Part shown: piece after piece, positions 26,459 to 35,436 of the stretch
Layout: each line of letters opens with the position of its first letter
Position numbering within the stretch: position 1 is the stretch's first letter
DNA from: Halorubrum aidingense JCM 13560
GTDB taxonomy: Archaea > Halobacteriota > Halobacteria > Halobacteriales > Haloferacaceae
DNA length: 64,000 nt
NCBI RefSeq assembly: GCF_000336995.1
Contig: NZ_AOJI01000025.1
Span: 53,776 to 117,775, forward strand
Direction of reading: 5' to 3'
Translations under genes and position numbers: made by a program
Notes under the pieces: model-generated
Databases searched by the model: none
The model's input: only the letters and a program-made list of their open reading frames with translations
What the model was told of the DNA's origin: nothing

Positions 26459-27012
26459 GCCGTCTCGAGATCGAGTACGGGTCCCACGAACGGGTCCGCG
26501 AGATCGTCGACCGGCTGACCTACTGCGCCGAGCACGTCAGCGTCGACTTCGACGGGTGGGAAGAGCCGCACGTCAAGGGGCCGGGGCTGTACTTCGCGGT
26601 CGTCGCCGACCGCGGTTACGGTGCGTACGCCGACCCGATGGGTGACAATCGGTGGCCGCGGGACGGCTGTCCCTCGGTGTTCGCCGAGGACGACTTCGTC
26701 GCGGCCGCCGAGACGGTGAGCGTCGAGCAAGACGGCGGCATCGTCGTCGCCGTCGACGGCGAGATCGAATCGCAGATGGTGCGGTTCCGCGACCTCGGGA
26801 CGCGGAGCGGCGAGGCGGATCTGGTCGACGACGTGGCTTACGAGCCGTGGATGGGGTCGCGACACATGAGCGCGATCGAGACCTCCGTCCGGCCGGAGGT
26901 CATCGCGACCGTGACCGTCAGCGAGGAGACGGGCCGCGTGAGCGTCTTCCGCGACGGCGAAGCGGAGTCGCTGACGCGAGACGAACTGGGCGGCCCGTGG
27001 CGCGCGGAGTGA
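26455..27012 (+). CDS. DisA_N-domain protein, probable diadenylate cyclase (DacZ-like)
   Basis: 185 residues. The C-terminal half looks like a DisA_N (diadenylate cyclase) fold: QDGGIVVAVDGEIESQMVRF, then WMGSRHMSAIETS, then VTVSEETGRVSVFRDGE. In characterised enzymes the catalytic motifs are DGA and RHR; here they read DGG and RHM, with the metal-binding Asp kept. If active it would make c-di-AMP, which in Haloferax volcanii is made by DacZ and affects cell size and osmotic behaviour. Residues 1-60 have no named domain. It follows the carotenoid operon but has its own promoter and a coupled leader frame. Confidence 0.72.
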   Translation: MSRLEIEYGSHERVREIVDRLTYCAEHVSVDFDGWEEPHVKGPGLYFAVVADRGYGAYADPMGDNRWPRDGCPSVFAEDDFVAAAETVSVEQDGGIVVAVDGEIESQMVRFRDLGTRSGEADLVDDVAYEPWMGSRHMSAIETSVRPEVIATVTVSEETGRVSVFRDGEAESLTRDELGGPWRAE

Positions 27013-27025
27013 GGACGTCGGTCGC

Positions 27026-28168
27026 CTAGCGCGAGAACTCGATCGCGGCGCCCTGCCCGAAGCCGACACAGAGCGTCGCCAGCCCGCGGTCGGCGTCGCG
27101 CTTCTGCATCTCGTGGATCAGGGTAACGGGGAGTCGAGCGCCCGAGGCGCCGAGCGGGTGGCCGATCGCGATGGCGCCGCCGTTGACGTTGTACCGCTCT
27201 TCGTCGATGCCGAGTTCGCGCCGCGAGTACTCACACTGGGAGGCGAACGCCTCGTTGAGCTCGACCAGATCGTAGTCGTCGATCGATCGGCCGGCGCGGT
27301 CGAGCAGTCCGCGCGTCGCGGGCACCGGACCGATCCCCATTACGGTGGGATCGACGCCGGCGACGTTGTTCGTGCCGACCTCCGCGAGCACGTCGAGCCC
27401 GTGGTCCTCGGCGAACGCCTTGCTCGTGACGAGCGTGAGCGAGGCCCCGTCGGAGATCTGCGAGGAGTTCCCCGCGGTCACCGTACCGTCTCCCGTGAAC
27501 GCGGGCGACAGCCCCGCGAGCGTCTCCGCGGTCGTGTCCGGGCGAATCCCTTCGTCCTCCTCGACCAGACCGTCGTCGGTCTCGACGGGGACGATCTCGT
27601 CGTCGAACCGCCCCGACTTCGTCGCCTCGGCGGCGCGCTGGTGGCTCCGAGCGGCGTACTCGTCTTGGGCCTCGCGGCTCACGTCGTACTCCTCGGCGAC
27701 CTTCTCCGCGGTCATCCCCATCTGGAGCTGGAAGACGTTGTACCGCTCCGACAGGTCCGAGTGGAGGTGCTGGTAGGAGTCGCCGTCCATCGGGACCCGG
27801 CTCATGTTCTCGACGCCCCCGGCGATGATACAGTCGCGGTTCCCGGCGGCGATCGCGTCCGACGCGGAGATGATCGCCTGCATGGAGGAGGCACACCAGC
27901 GGTTGATAGAGGTCGCCGGCACCGACTCGCCGAGCTCGGAGAGGAGCGCGATGACGCGAGCGACGTTGTTGTCCTGCTCGGTGCGCTGCTGGGCGACGCC
28001 CCACATCAGGTCGTCGACGTGGTCGCCGGTGAGCCCCGTCTCCGCGAGCGTGTGGTCGATGAGGCGCGTCGAGAGGTCCTCCGAGCGGACGTCAGCGTAG
28101 ACGCCCCCGTCGCGTCCCTGCGGCGTTCGGTAGGCGGCCGCGATCACCGGCGTGGTCTCGTCTGTCAT
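27026..28168 (-). CDS. thiolase family protein (acetyl-CoA C-acyltransferase)
   Basis: 380 residues. Thiolases join or cleave acyl-CoA with CoA. The nucleophilic Cys is in [13 protein letters not shown] (near residue 90), the next block is [11 protein letters not shown], and the C-terminal active-site parts are [18 protein letters not shown] (His) and [12 protein letters not shown] (second Cys). No 3-hydroxyacyl-CoA dehydrogenase gene or DUF35 partner is adjacent, so degradative against biosynthetic use is undecided. The ATG at 28168 has a TATA-like GTTTAAG about 28 bases upstream. The gene converges on the DisA_N gene with only 13 bases between stops. Confidence 0.93.
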   Translation of the reverse strand: MTDETTPVIAAAYRTPQGRDGGVYADVRSEDLSTRLIDHTLAETGLTGDHVDDLMWGVAQQRTEQDNNVARVIALLSELGESVPATSINRWCASSMQAIISASDAIAAGNRDCIIAGGVENMSRVPMDGDSYQHLHSDLSERYNVFQLQMGMTAEKVAEEYDVSREAQDEYAARSHQRAAEATKSGRFDDEIVPVETDDGLVEEDEGIRPDTTAETLAGLSPAFTGDGTVTAGNSSQISDGASLTLVTSKAFAEDHGLDVLAEVGTNNVAGVDPTVMGIGPVPATRGLLDRAGRSIDDYDLVELNEAFASQCEYSRRELGIDEERYNVNGGAIAIGHPLGASGARLPVTLIHEMQKRDADRGLATLCVGFGQGAAIEFSR

Positions 28169-28263
28169 GAACGATCACTATCCGGTGAGGGTCTTAAACG
28201 CGGTGGAACCTGCGAGAATCCGACCGGAGTTTATCGTTTATTCTGTGCGCCGATCGAACGCCG

Positions 28264-29829
28264 TCACTCCGAGAGGAGACTCTTTCCGGTCATCTCCGCC
28301 GGCCGGTCGAGTCCGATGAGCTCCACGATCGTCGGCGCGATGTCGCAGAGCGACCCGTTCTCGCGGACCGCGCGGTCGCCGTCGTCGCCGTCGGGCGTGA
28401 GGTAGACGAACGGGACCGGGTTGAACGTGTGGGCCGTGTGCGGGTTCTCCGGCGTCCCCATGTCGTCGGCGTTGCCGTGGTCGGCCGTGACGAGCGCGTG
28501 GCCGCCGGCGTCGGCGACCGCGTCGAGGAGCCGGTTCAGCTGTGCGTCGACCGCCTCGACCGCCTCGATTGCCGCGTCGAAGTCGCCGGTGTGGCCCACC
28601 ATGTCGGGGTTGGCGTAGTTGAGGACCATCAGGTCCGGGTCGTCTCCCTCGATCGTCCCGATCGCCTCGTCGGTGAGTTCGGGCGCGGACATCTCCGGCT
28701 GGAGGTCGTAGGTGGGCACGTCCGGGCTCTCCACGATCGTGCGCTGCTCGCCCGGGAACTTCACCTCGCGCCCTCCGTTGAGGAAGTACGTCACGTGCGG
28801 GTACTTCTCCGACTCGGCGATCCGAAGCTGGGTCAGACCGGCGTCGGAGACGACCTCGCCGATCGTGTTCTTCGGGATCTCCGGCGGGAACGCCACCGGA
28901 AACGTGAACGTCTCGTCGTACTCCGTCATCGTGGTGAGCCGGATATCGGGCTGGTCGAGCGCGAAGTCCCACTCCGGCCGCGTGTCGGTGAGCATCCGGA
29001 CGAGCTGTCGAGCGCGGTCCGCCCGGAAGTTGAAGAAGACGACCGCGTCGCCGTCTTCGAGCGCGGGCTCGTCGGCGACCAGCGTCGGCTGAATGAACTC
29101 GTCGGTCTCGCCGCGAGCGTGCGCCTCCTCGGCGGCGGCGACCGCGGTCGGCGCCTCGTGAGGCGCCTCGCGCTCCACGATCGCGTCGTACGCCTTCCGC
29201 GTCCGCTCCCAGTTCTCGTCGCGGTCCATGGCGTGGTATCGACCCGTCACGGTCGCGACGTGGCCGGTCCCGCGCTCGTCGGCCCGCGCCGTCACGTCCG
29301 CGAGAAAGCCGTCGGCGATCTCCGGGGCCGTGTCGCGGCCGTCGGTGAACGCGTGAGTCGTCGCCGGCACGCCGGCGTCGGCGGCGGCGTCGATCAGCGC
29401 GAGCAGGTGCTCGACGTCCGAGTGGACCCCGCCGTCAGAGACGAGTCCCATGAAGTGGACTCGGCCGCCCGTGGACTTCGCGTGCTTCAGCGCGCCCGCG
29501 ATGGCGTCGTTGTCGGACAGCGACCCCTCGGCGAGCGCGTCCGTGATCCGGGTGTACGCCTGCTTGACGACCCGCCCCGCACCGATGTTCAGGTGGCCGA
29601 CCTCGGAGTTCCCCATCTGGCCCTCCGGGAGCCCGACCCGCCGCCCGTGGACGGTCAGCCGCCCGTCGGCGCCGCGCTCGGTCGCCGCGTCGAACGCCGG
29701 CGTGTCCGCGGCCGCGACCGCGTCTCGCCCCGCCGGTCGCCCGGACGGGTCGACCGTCGCTCCGTCTCCCCCGTTCGCCGCCCCGCCGCCGAGTCCCCAG
29801 CCGTCGAGAATGATGAGCGCCGTCTCCAT
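28264..29829 (-). CDS. gpmI: 2,3-bisphosphoglycerate-independent phosphoglycerate mutase
   Basis: 521 residues. Interconverts 3- and 2-phosphoglycerate in glycolysis/gluconeogenesis using Mn2+. Alkaline-phosphatase-superfamily metal motifs are seen: ALIILDGWG at the start, GQMGNSEVGHLNIGAGR with the catalytic Ser, FTDGRDTAP, and at the end MVLNYANPDMVGHTGD and ALVTADHGNAD. An Asp/Gly-rich insertion sits near residues 15-35. ATG 29829 is chosen over the in-frame GTG at 29838 (METALII is the family start; a TAATTAG element lies 28 bases upstream). It diverges from the ArsR-like regulator at 29975. Confidence 0.95.
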   Translation of the reverse strand: METALIILDGWGLGGGAANGGDGATVDPSGRPAGRDAVAAADTPAFDAATERGADGRLTVHGRRVGLPEGQMGNSEVGHLNIGAGRVVKQAYTRITDALAEGSLSDNDAIAGALKHAKSTGGRVHFMGLVSDGGVHSDVEHLLALIDAAADAGVPATTHAFTDGRDTAPEIADGFLADVTARADERGTGHVATVTGRYHAMDRDENWERTRKAYDAIVEREAPHEAPTAVAAAEEAHARGETDEFIQPTLVADEPALEDGDAVVFFNFRADRARQLVRMLTDTRPEWDFALDQPDIRLTTMTEYDETFTFPVAFPPEIPKNTIGEVVSDAGLTQLRIAESEKYPHVTYFLNGGREVKFPGEQRTIVESPDVPTYDLQPEMSAPELTDEAIGTIEGDDPDLMVLNYANPDMVGHTGDFDAAIEAVEAVDAQLNRLLDAVADAGGHALVTADHGNADDMGTPENPHTAHTFNPVPFVYLTPDGDDGDRAVRENGSLCDIAPTIVELIGLDRPAEMTGKSLLSE

Positions 29830-29974
29830 ATCCACCAATTCCCGGCGCCGAGCTAATTACCCTTCGCTCCGACGGGATCGCGCTCGGATCGGCGGCCGGG
29901 GCGCCGATTCGCGCGGCGACCGGCGCGACTTCGGGACAGCAGCCTTTTATTTGTCCGACGCTAACCATACGTTA

Positions 29975-30664
29975 ATGGACTCCGCGGTACTGCTCGATCT
30001 CCTCGGCAACGAGAACCGGCGGCGCATCCTCCGGTTACTCGCCACCAAGCCCTGTTACGTCACGGAGATCTCGGAGTATCTCGACGTGAGCCCGAAGGCG
30101 GTCATCGACCACCTCCGCAAGCTGGAGGAGGCCGGTCTGATCGAATCGACGACCGACGACCAGCGCCGTAAGTACTTCCGGATCAGCCGCAGCCTCCGGC
30201 TGGAGGTGAGCGTCTCGCCGTACGGCTTCGGCGCGAAGAGCGCGTACCCCGCGAAGAACAGCTTCGACATGTCCGGACGGTGCCCCCACCTGACGATCGA
30301 GGCGCCGGACGGGTCGGCCGCGTCGAGCGATCTGGCCGGGCTCGCGAAGGAGTACACCCGCTTGCAGGACCTCGATCGAGAGCTGTCGCTGGCCCAGCGG
30401 TGGGTGCAGGGCCGCGTGGAGGACACGCTCTCACAGATCGACGAGCGACTCGGCACCGAGTCCGACAGCCGCTTTTTCGCCGCGGTCCTCGCCGCGCTGA
30501 TCGAGACCGACGGGACCCCCAGAGCCGTCGCCGACGAGGTCGGCGCCCACGAAGAGACGGTCGCGGACGCGCTCCGCCGCCTCGCCGACGTCGGCGTGAT
30601 CGCTCGCGAACCCACCGACGACGGCCGCCCCGGGGAGGACGCCGTCCGCTACCGGGTCCGGTAG
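29975..30664 (+). CDS. ArsR/winged-helix transcriptional regulator
   Basis: 229 residues with two winged-helix domains. The first (residues 1-75) reads LLGNENRRRILRLLATKPCYVTEISEYLDVSPKAVIDHLRKLEEAGLIES, an ArsR-type HTH shown here in pieces: recognition helix around SPKAVIDHLRKLEE. A middle part (90-150) has CPHLTIEAP and a helical dimer-type stretch. A second HTH-like segment lies at about 180-215 (GAHEETVADALRRLADVGVI). It diverges from gpmI over 145 bases, so it could regulate gpmI or itself; CCAT-N6-ATGG overlaps its start codon as a small inverted repeat. Confidence 0.87.
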   Translation: MDSAVLLDLLGNENRRRILRLLATKPCYVTEISEYLDVSPKAVIDHLRKLEEAGLIESTTDDQRRKYFRISRSLRLEVSVSPYGFGAKSAYPAKNSFDMSGRCPHLTIEAPDGSAASSDLAGLAKEYTRLQDLDRELSLAQRWVQGRVEDTLSQIDERLGTESDSRFFAAVLAALIETDGTPRAVADEVGAHEETVADALRRLADVGVIAREPTDDGRPGEDAVRYRVR

Positions 30665-30773
30665 GGTCGTCGACCGCCTCGGTAACGACCGAACCGGGCG
30701 CCGCAGCGCGCGGGTTCCCCGCACGTCCGGCCGCTTCCGGAACCTTTTGGCCGGTTCACGGGAGACCACGGGT

Positions 30774-31694
30774 GTGAGTCGCACTCGGACCCTCTCGTTG
30801 TTCCTCGTGCTCGCCGCCGTCTGGGGCTCCGCGTTCATGGCGATCAACGCCGGCTTAGCGTACTTCCCGCCGGTGTTATTCGCCGCCCTCCGGTACGACA
30901 TCGCCGGCGTCGTCATGCTCGCGTACGCGGCCGTCGTCGTCGACGACCCGATCCCGCGGGGCCGCGAGGAGTGGACCGTCGTCGCGATCGGTGCGACGCT
31001 GCTCATCGCGGCCTACCACGCGTTCCTCTTCATCGGCGAGAGCGACCCCGCCGTCACGAGCGCGGTCGCCGCCGTGATCGTCAGCCTCTCGCCGGTGTTG
31101 ACGACCGTGTTCGCCCGCGCGTTCCTCCCCTCCGAGCGGCTGACGCTGATCGGCGTGCTCGGGCTGATCGTCGGGCTCGTCGGGGCCGTCGTGCTGGCCG
31201 CGCCCGACCCGGCGAACCTCACCGGCGGCGGGACGGTCGCGAAGTTCCTCGTCTTGGTAGCGGCGGCCGCCTTCGCGCTCGGCTCGGTGCTCACCCGGGC
31301 GTCCGACGCCGAGATCCCGATCGAGACGATGGAGGCGTGGTCGATGCTCCTCGGCGCCGGGCTGATGCACCTGCTCGCGGTCGGGCTCGGCGAGTCGCTC
31401 GCGGACATCGCCTGGACGGGCGAGGCGGTCCTCTCGCTCGCGTACCTCGCGATCGCCGCCAGCGGGATCGGCTTTCTCATCTACTTCTACCTGCTCGACC
31501 AGCTCGGCCCGATCGAGATCAACCTCGTGTCGTACGTCGCGCCGGTGTTCGCGGCCCTCTCCGGCTGGCTGTTCTTAAACGAGGGGCTCACGCTGAACAC
31601 CGTCGCGGGCTTCGTGATCATCTGCGTCGGGTTCGCGCTGGTAAAGCGGGCGGCGATCCGGACGGAACTCCGTCGGCGCGGCGTCGTCGACTAA
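30774..31694 (+). CDS. EamA-family (DMT superfamily) transporter
   Basis: 306 residues with ten predicted transmembrane helices in two EamA repeats: LAAVWGSAFMAINAGL begins the first and FALGSVLTRASD the second; LGPIEINLVSYVAPVFAAL is the typical penultimate pair. These carriers move metabolites or drugs across the membrane; the substrate is unknown. The start is GTG at 30774, with a T-rich CCTTTTGG about 30 bases upstream. It is in the same direction as the regulator but separated by 109 bases. Confidence 0.9.
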   Translation: MSRTRTLSLFLVLAAVWGSAFMAINAGLAYFPPVLFAALRYDIAGVVMLAYAAVVVDDPIPRGREEWTVVAIGATLLIAAYHAFLFIGESDPAVTSAVAAVIVSLSPVLTTVFARAFLPSERLTLIGVLGLIVGLVGAVVLAAPDPANLTGGGTVAKFLVLVAAAAFALGSVLTRASDAEIPIETMEAWSMLLGAGLMHLLAVGLGESLADIAWTGEAVLSLAYLAIAASGIGFLIYFYLLDQLGPIEINLVSYVAPVFAALSGWLFLNEGLTLNTVAGFVIICVGFALVKRAAIRTELRRRGVVD

Positions 31695-31753
31695 GGAGAC
31701 GGAGTCACCCGAGACCGCACGATGCGTGTCAACGTAACTCATATTCGGTGTGA

Positions 31754-31762
31754 TTTTATACA
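31754..31762 (+). promoter_or_regulatory. TATA box of the 31783 GNAT gene
   Basis: TTTTATACA centred 25 bases before the ATG at 31783; it decides that start over an upstream in-frame codon at 31750. Confidence 0.6.
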
Positions 31763-31782
31763 TATCCGTGAGACGGGCGGGT

Positions 31783-32376
31783 ATGTTCCCTGAGACGATC
31801 GAGACGGACCGGCTGCGGTTGGTACCGCGGTGGCCGGAGCACGTCGATCTCGACGACTGCTACCGGATCTGCTCGTCGGACCCCGGGATCGACGAGGTAA
31901 CCGAGCACGTGACGTGGGACCCCCACGAGACGAAGAAAGAGACGCTCGAGTTCCTCGAACGCGGCCGTGAGCGGTGGGAGGAGGGCGAGGCGGTGAACTA
32001 CGTCATTCACCCCCGCGAGGGCGAGGACGGTGCCGGCGAGATCGCTGGCTTCGGCGGCTTCACGATCGACTGGGAGAAACGGACCGCCGTTCTGGGAACC
32101 TGGCTCCGCAAGCGGTTCTGGGGTCGCGGCTACTCCGGCGAGCGTGCCGCGGCGCTCGCCGAGGTTGCCTTCGCGGACCTCGACCTCGACCTCGTCGCCG
32201 TCAGCCATCTCCCTCAGAACGAGCAGTCGCAGCGAGCGATCGAGAAGTACGTCAACCGACTCGGCGGCCGTCGCGAGGGGCTGTTGCGGAACCACATCAC
32301 CTTCATGGACGGCAGCGTCCACGATGAGGTCCGCTACTCGATCTCAAAAGAGGAGTGGCGCAAGGCAACCGAGTAG
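31783..32376 (+). CDS. GNAT acetyltransferase, RimJ/RimL type
   Basis: 197 residues. RimJ-like N-acetyltransferase: FPETIETDRLRLVPRWPEHV at the start, AVLGTWLRKRFWGRGYSGE as the acetyl-CoA binding loop, and VAVSHLPQNEQSQRAIEKYV near the C-terminus, with the family's conserved N-x-x-S pattern. Likely transfers acetyl from acetyl-CoA to a protein N-terminus or small amine; the target is unknown. The upstream in-frame extension to 31750 contains the promoter and is excluded. Confidence 0.85.
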   Translation: MFPETIETDRLRLVPRWPEHVDLDDCYRICSSDPGIDEVTEHVTWDPHETKKETLEFLERGRERWEEGEAVNYVIHPREGEDGAGEIAGFGGFTIDWEKRTAVLGTWLRKRFWGRGYSGERAAALAEVAFADLDLDLVAVSHLPQNEQSQRAIEKYVNRLGGRREGLLRNHITFMDGSVHDEVRYSISKEEWRKATE

Positions 32377-32485
32377 CCGAAAAACGGAGAGGAAGACCCG
32401 GGTCGGGAATCGGAGATCGAACATGGTCGGCGGCGAGCGCGCCGACCCAACAAACACTTACGGCGTCCGAAACGACGCGGAGTAC

Positions 32486-33064
32486 ATGTCTTCCTCCGAA
32501 ACCGCGAATCGAACGCGCGGACTCGTCGCCGGCGCGGGCGCGGGCGCCGTCGCCTACGTGCTCGGCTATCTGTTCGCGTACGTCACGCAGAGCGGCCAGG
32601 TCGAAGACCAACTCGCGGGGTTCAACGCCTTCGCCGACCTGTTCGGCGGCGATCCGATCCCGGCGTGGCAGGGGGTCGGCTGGCTGTTCTACAACGGGCA
32701 CTTCGTCGACACGCAGGTCCCGTCGCTGATCGGCGGCGCGCGGTCGCTGAACCTCATCGCGGAGGCCGACGGCGGCTCGCTAACGCTGCTGTACGTCGTC
32801 CCGCCGGTCCTGCTGATCGTCGCCGGGATCGTCGCCGCCCGGATCGCGGGCGCGACCGAACCGGTCGACGGCGCCACCGCGGGGGTCTCCGTTCTCGCCG
32901 GGTACCTCCCGCTCGCGGTGCTCGGAGCGTTCCTGTTCCGGTACTCGGTGGGCGACGGCGCCGTCGCGCCCGACATCGTCACCGCGGTGCTGCTCGCGGG
33001 CGCCGTCTATCCGGCGGCGTTCGGCGGGGTCGGCGGCGCGGTCGCGGCGCTCCTGCGCGACTGA
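32486..33064 (+). CDS. multispanning membrane protein, unknown function
   Basis: 192 residues with about five hydrophobic helices: near 14-36, 62-80 (AWQGVGWLFYNGHF), 105-125, 135-155 and 165-188. Glycine/alanine-rich helices (GAGAGAVAYVLGYL; GGVGGAVAALL) resemble haloarchaeal membrane proteins of unknown function. A TATA-like CACTTAC at 32457-32463 lies 26 bases before the ATG at 32486, which excludes a longer upstream frame. No domain recognised. Confidence 0.75.
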   Translation: MSSSETANRTRGLVAGAGAGAVAYVLGYLFAYVTQSGQVEDQLAGFNAFADLFGGDPIPAWQGVGWLFYNGHFVDTQVPSLIGGARSLNLIAEADGGSLTLLYVVPPVLLIVAGIVAARIAGATEPVDGATAGVSVLAGYLPLAVLGAFLFRYSVGDGAVAPDIVTAVLLAGAVYPAAFGGVGGAVAALLRD

Positions 33065-33111
33065 CCACGAGAAGCGCGTCGTCGGGTCGGCAGGAACCGA
33101 CGCCGCGACCG

Positions 33112-33564
33112 TCAGTACTCCGCGTCTTCGGGGTCGAACCGGTCGCCGTACTCGCGGACCGGGTCGACCGGCCGGCCCTCGTCGGTCTCGGGCGCGACGT
33201 AGTCGATGAACGCCTCCACGTCCGGCTCTCTGACCCGGACGTCGACGTCGATCTCGCCGAGTTCGTCCGGCTCGCCGACGGCGAAGTTGACGACGCCCTC
33301 GAAGGCGGCCTGCTTTTTCAGCGAGAACGAGAACCCCTCGTCGGTGCTGTTGCGCAGGAACACGCGGCGGGCCGTGTCGAGGATCTCCTGTTCGTGGAGC
33401 ACGTCGGAGAAGGCGTCGAGGGTGTGCGCCTCGGCGACGAGGCGCCCGTCCTCGTGGACGGGGTCCGCGTCCGGGAACACGTTCCGGACCGCGTCGGCGA
33501 CCCGGTCGGTCACCTCGGTGTCGCGGACCGGGGCCTCGATCCGCACGTCGATGCTGTAGATCAC
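33112..33564 (-). CDS. UPF0201-family RNA-binding-like protein
   Basis: 150 residues, small alpha/beta protein. The UPF0201 family (COG1325/COG1931 group) is described as RNA-binding by its dsRBD-like fold, from structural work on archaeal members; no function is proved. Visible: IYSIDVRIEAPVRDTEV at the start and FLRNSTDEGFSFSLKKQAAF in the middle. Its start overlaps the UPF0200 kinase stop by four bases (33561-33564), so the two are co-translated. In some archaea the two are one fused polypeptide. Confidence 0.83.
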   Translation of the reverse strand: MIYSIDVRIEAPVRDTEVTDRVADAVRNVFPDADPVHEDGRLVAEAHTLDAFSDVLHEQEILDTARRVFLRNSTDEGFSFSLKKQAAFEGVVNFAVGEPDELGEIDVDVRVREPDVEAFIDYVAPETDEGRPVDPVREYGDRFDPEDAEY

Positions 33565-34175
33565 GCGCCGTCACCCCCGGCGTTGGCCGGTTCGGCGGGC
33601 TCTTCGTCGGCGTCGTCTCCGTCGTCCGCCGCGACGCCGAGCACGTCTCGGACTCGGGTCCGGAACGCCGCCAGCGAGCCGGTGTTGTCGATCTCGACGT
33701 CGGCGCGGTCGAGCGTCGCGCCGAGTCCGAGGTCGATCTCGCGGGCGTCGCGCTCGCGGAGGGCCTCAAGGTCGGAGTCGGAGTCGTCGCGGCCGCGGTC
33801 GTCGAGGCGCTCGGCGCGGAGCTCGAAGGGGGCGCGGATCGCCACCAGCGTGAAGTCGTCGCCGAAGGCCTCGCGGAAGCGCTCCAGTTCGACGGTCGAG
33901 CGCAGGCCGTCGACGAGCACCGTGTCGCCGGGGCCGTCGGCGGCCGCCTCCCGGATCAGCGGGAGGGTCCGGGCGGCGATGGCGTCGGCGCCCTCCTCCT
34001 CGCGGAGGGTGCCGGCCATTCGCCCGTGGTGTTCCGCCGGGTCGAGCCCGCGGCGGCGGCACTCGGCGCGGATCACGTCGCCCATCACGACGACCGGGAT
34101 GCCCGCTTCTGCGGCCACGTTCGCCGCCTCCCCCTTGCCGCTGCCGGGGAGACCGACGGTTCCGATGACGTTCAT
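33561..34175 (-). CDS. UPF0200-family nucleotide kinase-like ATPase
   Basis: 204 residues, P-loop NTPase of the UPF0200 family, related to dephospho-CoA kinase and adenylate kinase. Walker A is GLPGSGKGE (residues 8-16), followed by VVMGDVIRAE and VLVDGLRSTVELE. The substrate is unknown; partnership with UPF0201 suggests an RNA or cofactor role. The C-terminus is a 40-residue Asp/Glu/Ala-rich tail. ATG 34175 has TATA-like CCTAAGT about 27 bases upstream. It diverges from the tRNA-Arg gene. Confidence 0.85.
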   Translation of the reverse strand: MNVIGTVGLPGSGKGEAANVAAEAGIPVVVMGDVIRAECRRRGLDPAEHHGRMAGTLREEEGADAIAARTLPLIREAAADGPGDTVLVDGLRSTVELERFREAFGDDFTLVAIRAPFELRAERLDDRGRDDSDSDLEALRERDAREIDLGLGATLDRADVEIDNTGSLAAFRTRVRDVLGVAADDGDDADEEPAEPANAGGDGA

Positions 34176-34252
34176 TGGCGCGGAGTAGTCCCGTGTCGGA
34201 CTTAGGTCTGCTGTTGGGACGCGGGCGTCGACGTCGATGCGAACCGTCGGCG

Positions 34253-34261
34253 TTTTTTATA
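34253..34261 (+). promoter_or_regulatory. TATA box of tRNA-Arg
   Basis: TTTTTTATA, 24-32 bases before the mature 5' end of the tRNA at 34285. Confidence 0.65.
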
Positions 34262-34284
34262 CGAGGCGGTTGAGGTGGAAGTGA

Positions 34285-34359
34285 GGGCACGTAGCTCAGC
34301 CAGGATAGAGCGTCGGACTTCTAATCCGATGGTCGTGGGTTCGAATCCCATCGTGCTCG
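34285..34359 (+). tRNA. tRNA-Arg (anticodon UCU)
   Basis: 75-base cloverleaf with no intron. Acceptor GGGCACG (34285-34291) pairs with CGTGCTC (34352-34358) with one G-U pair. D arm GCTC/GAGC, anticodon stem TCGGA/TCCGA around loop CTTCTAA with anticodon TCT at 34320-34322, T arm GTGGG/CCCAT with TTCGAAT. The discriminator base is G and no CCA is encoded. It decodes AGA arginine codons, which are rare in such GC-rich DNA. Confidence 0.97.
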
Positions 34360-34405
34360 TTCACTCCTTGCAGTCGTTCCCGAGCACGATGTACTCTTGT
34401 TTCCC

Positions 34406-35413
34406 TCAATCCGCCGCGCTCGGCGTCCCCAAGTACTCCTCGTTGAGTTCGTACTCGCCGTCGTCGTTCTCGATCAGGTACTCGCCGTAGTACGGGACGC
34501 GGTTCGCGACGACCGCCTCGAACGTCTCGGCGATTTCGTCGCGCGTCATCTCGCCCATCGACCGGAGGTCGTCGTTGCGGTTGAGACAGCCCTTTAAATA
34601 CCCCTCGTGGGTGACGCGGACGCGGCCGCAGTTCGCGCAGAACGCCTCGTTCTCGACGGGGTCGACGATTTCGACCATGCCGCCGTCGCCGTCCCCGCCG
34701 TCGTCGTCGCCCACGAAGTACCGCTTGCGGTCGTGCATCTCGCGGTGCTCGACGCGGTGGGAGATGTCCGCGAGCCAGTCGTGGACCCGCTGGATGTCGA
34801 TGTTCCACTCCGGCTTGCCGGTCAGCTCCGGCATGTACTGGATGAGCTGGAGTTGGAGCCCCTCGTTGTCGGCGACGTGCTCGACCATCTCCTCGACGTA
34901 CCCCGCCGTGTGCGTGAACACGACCATGTTGAGCTTCACCGGGTCGAGCCCGGCGTCGACGGCGGCTTTGACGCCCTCCAACACCTGTTCGTAGGCGCCC
35001 GACTTCGTCACCGCGGCGAAGTCCTCCGGGTCGAGCGCGTCCTGCGAGACGTTCACCCGGTCGAGCCCGGCGGCTTTCAGGTCCGCGGCGCGCCCGGGAA
35101 GGAACGTCCCGTTGGTGGTCATCGACACCTCCATCGAGTCGGGCGTCCGCTCGATGATCTCCTCTAAGTCCTGCCGCAACATCGGCTCGCCGCCCGTGAA
35201 CTTCACCGAGTCGACGCCGTATCCCTCGACGACCTCGAGAAAGCGGACCACGTCGTCGGCGCTCATCTCCTCGTCGCTCGGCTCCATCGGCCCTCGCGTG
35301 TCGCCTAACCCCTCGTTGTGACAGTAGACGCAGTCGAAGTTACACCGGTCGGTGAGCGAGATCCGAACCCCCGTCACCTCCCGTCCGAAGTCGTCCGCGA
35401 GTGGACCGGCCAT
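34406..35413 (-). CDS. moaA: GTP 3',8-cyclase MoaA
   Basis: 335-residue radical SAM enzyme starting molybdenum/tungsten cofactor synthesis from GTP. N-terminal cluster CNFDCVYC (Cx3Cx2C), SAM-binding [17 protein letters not shown], and the C-terminal second 4Fe-4S cluster [19 protein letters not shown] (Cx2Cx13C). An acidic glycine-rich loop ([10 protein letters not shown]) interrupts the region after YFVG. ATG 35413 is chosen because a strong TATA block (35437-35445) lies about 28 bases upstream; an in-frame GTG at 35428 is less likely. The tungsten/molybdenum-type oxidoreductase at 37540 would use this cofactor. Confidence 0.95.
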   Translation of the reverse strand: MAGPLADDFGREVTGVRISLTDRCNFDCVYCHNEGLGDTRGPMEPSDEEMSADDVVRFLEVVEGYGVDSVKFTGGEPMLRQDLEEIIERTPDSMEVSMTTNGTFLPGRAADLKAAGLDRVNVSQDALDPEDFAAVTKSGAYEQVLEGVKAAVDAGLDPVKLNMVVFTHTAGYVEEMVEHVADNEGLQLQLIQYMPELTGKPEWNIDIQRVHDWLADISHRVEHREMHDRKRYFVGDDDGGDGDGGMVEIVDPVENEAFCANCGRVRVTHEGYLKGCLNRNDDLRSMGEMTRDEIAETFEAVVANRVPYYGEYLIENDDGEYELNEEYLGTPSAAD

Positions 35414-35436
35414 AGGGGATGAAGCCACTGGGATCG

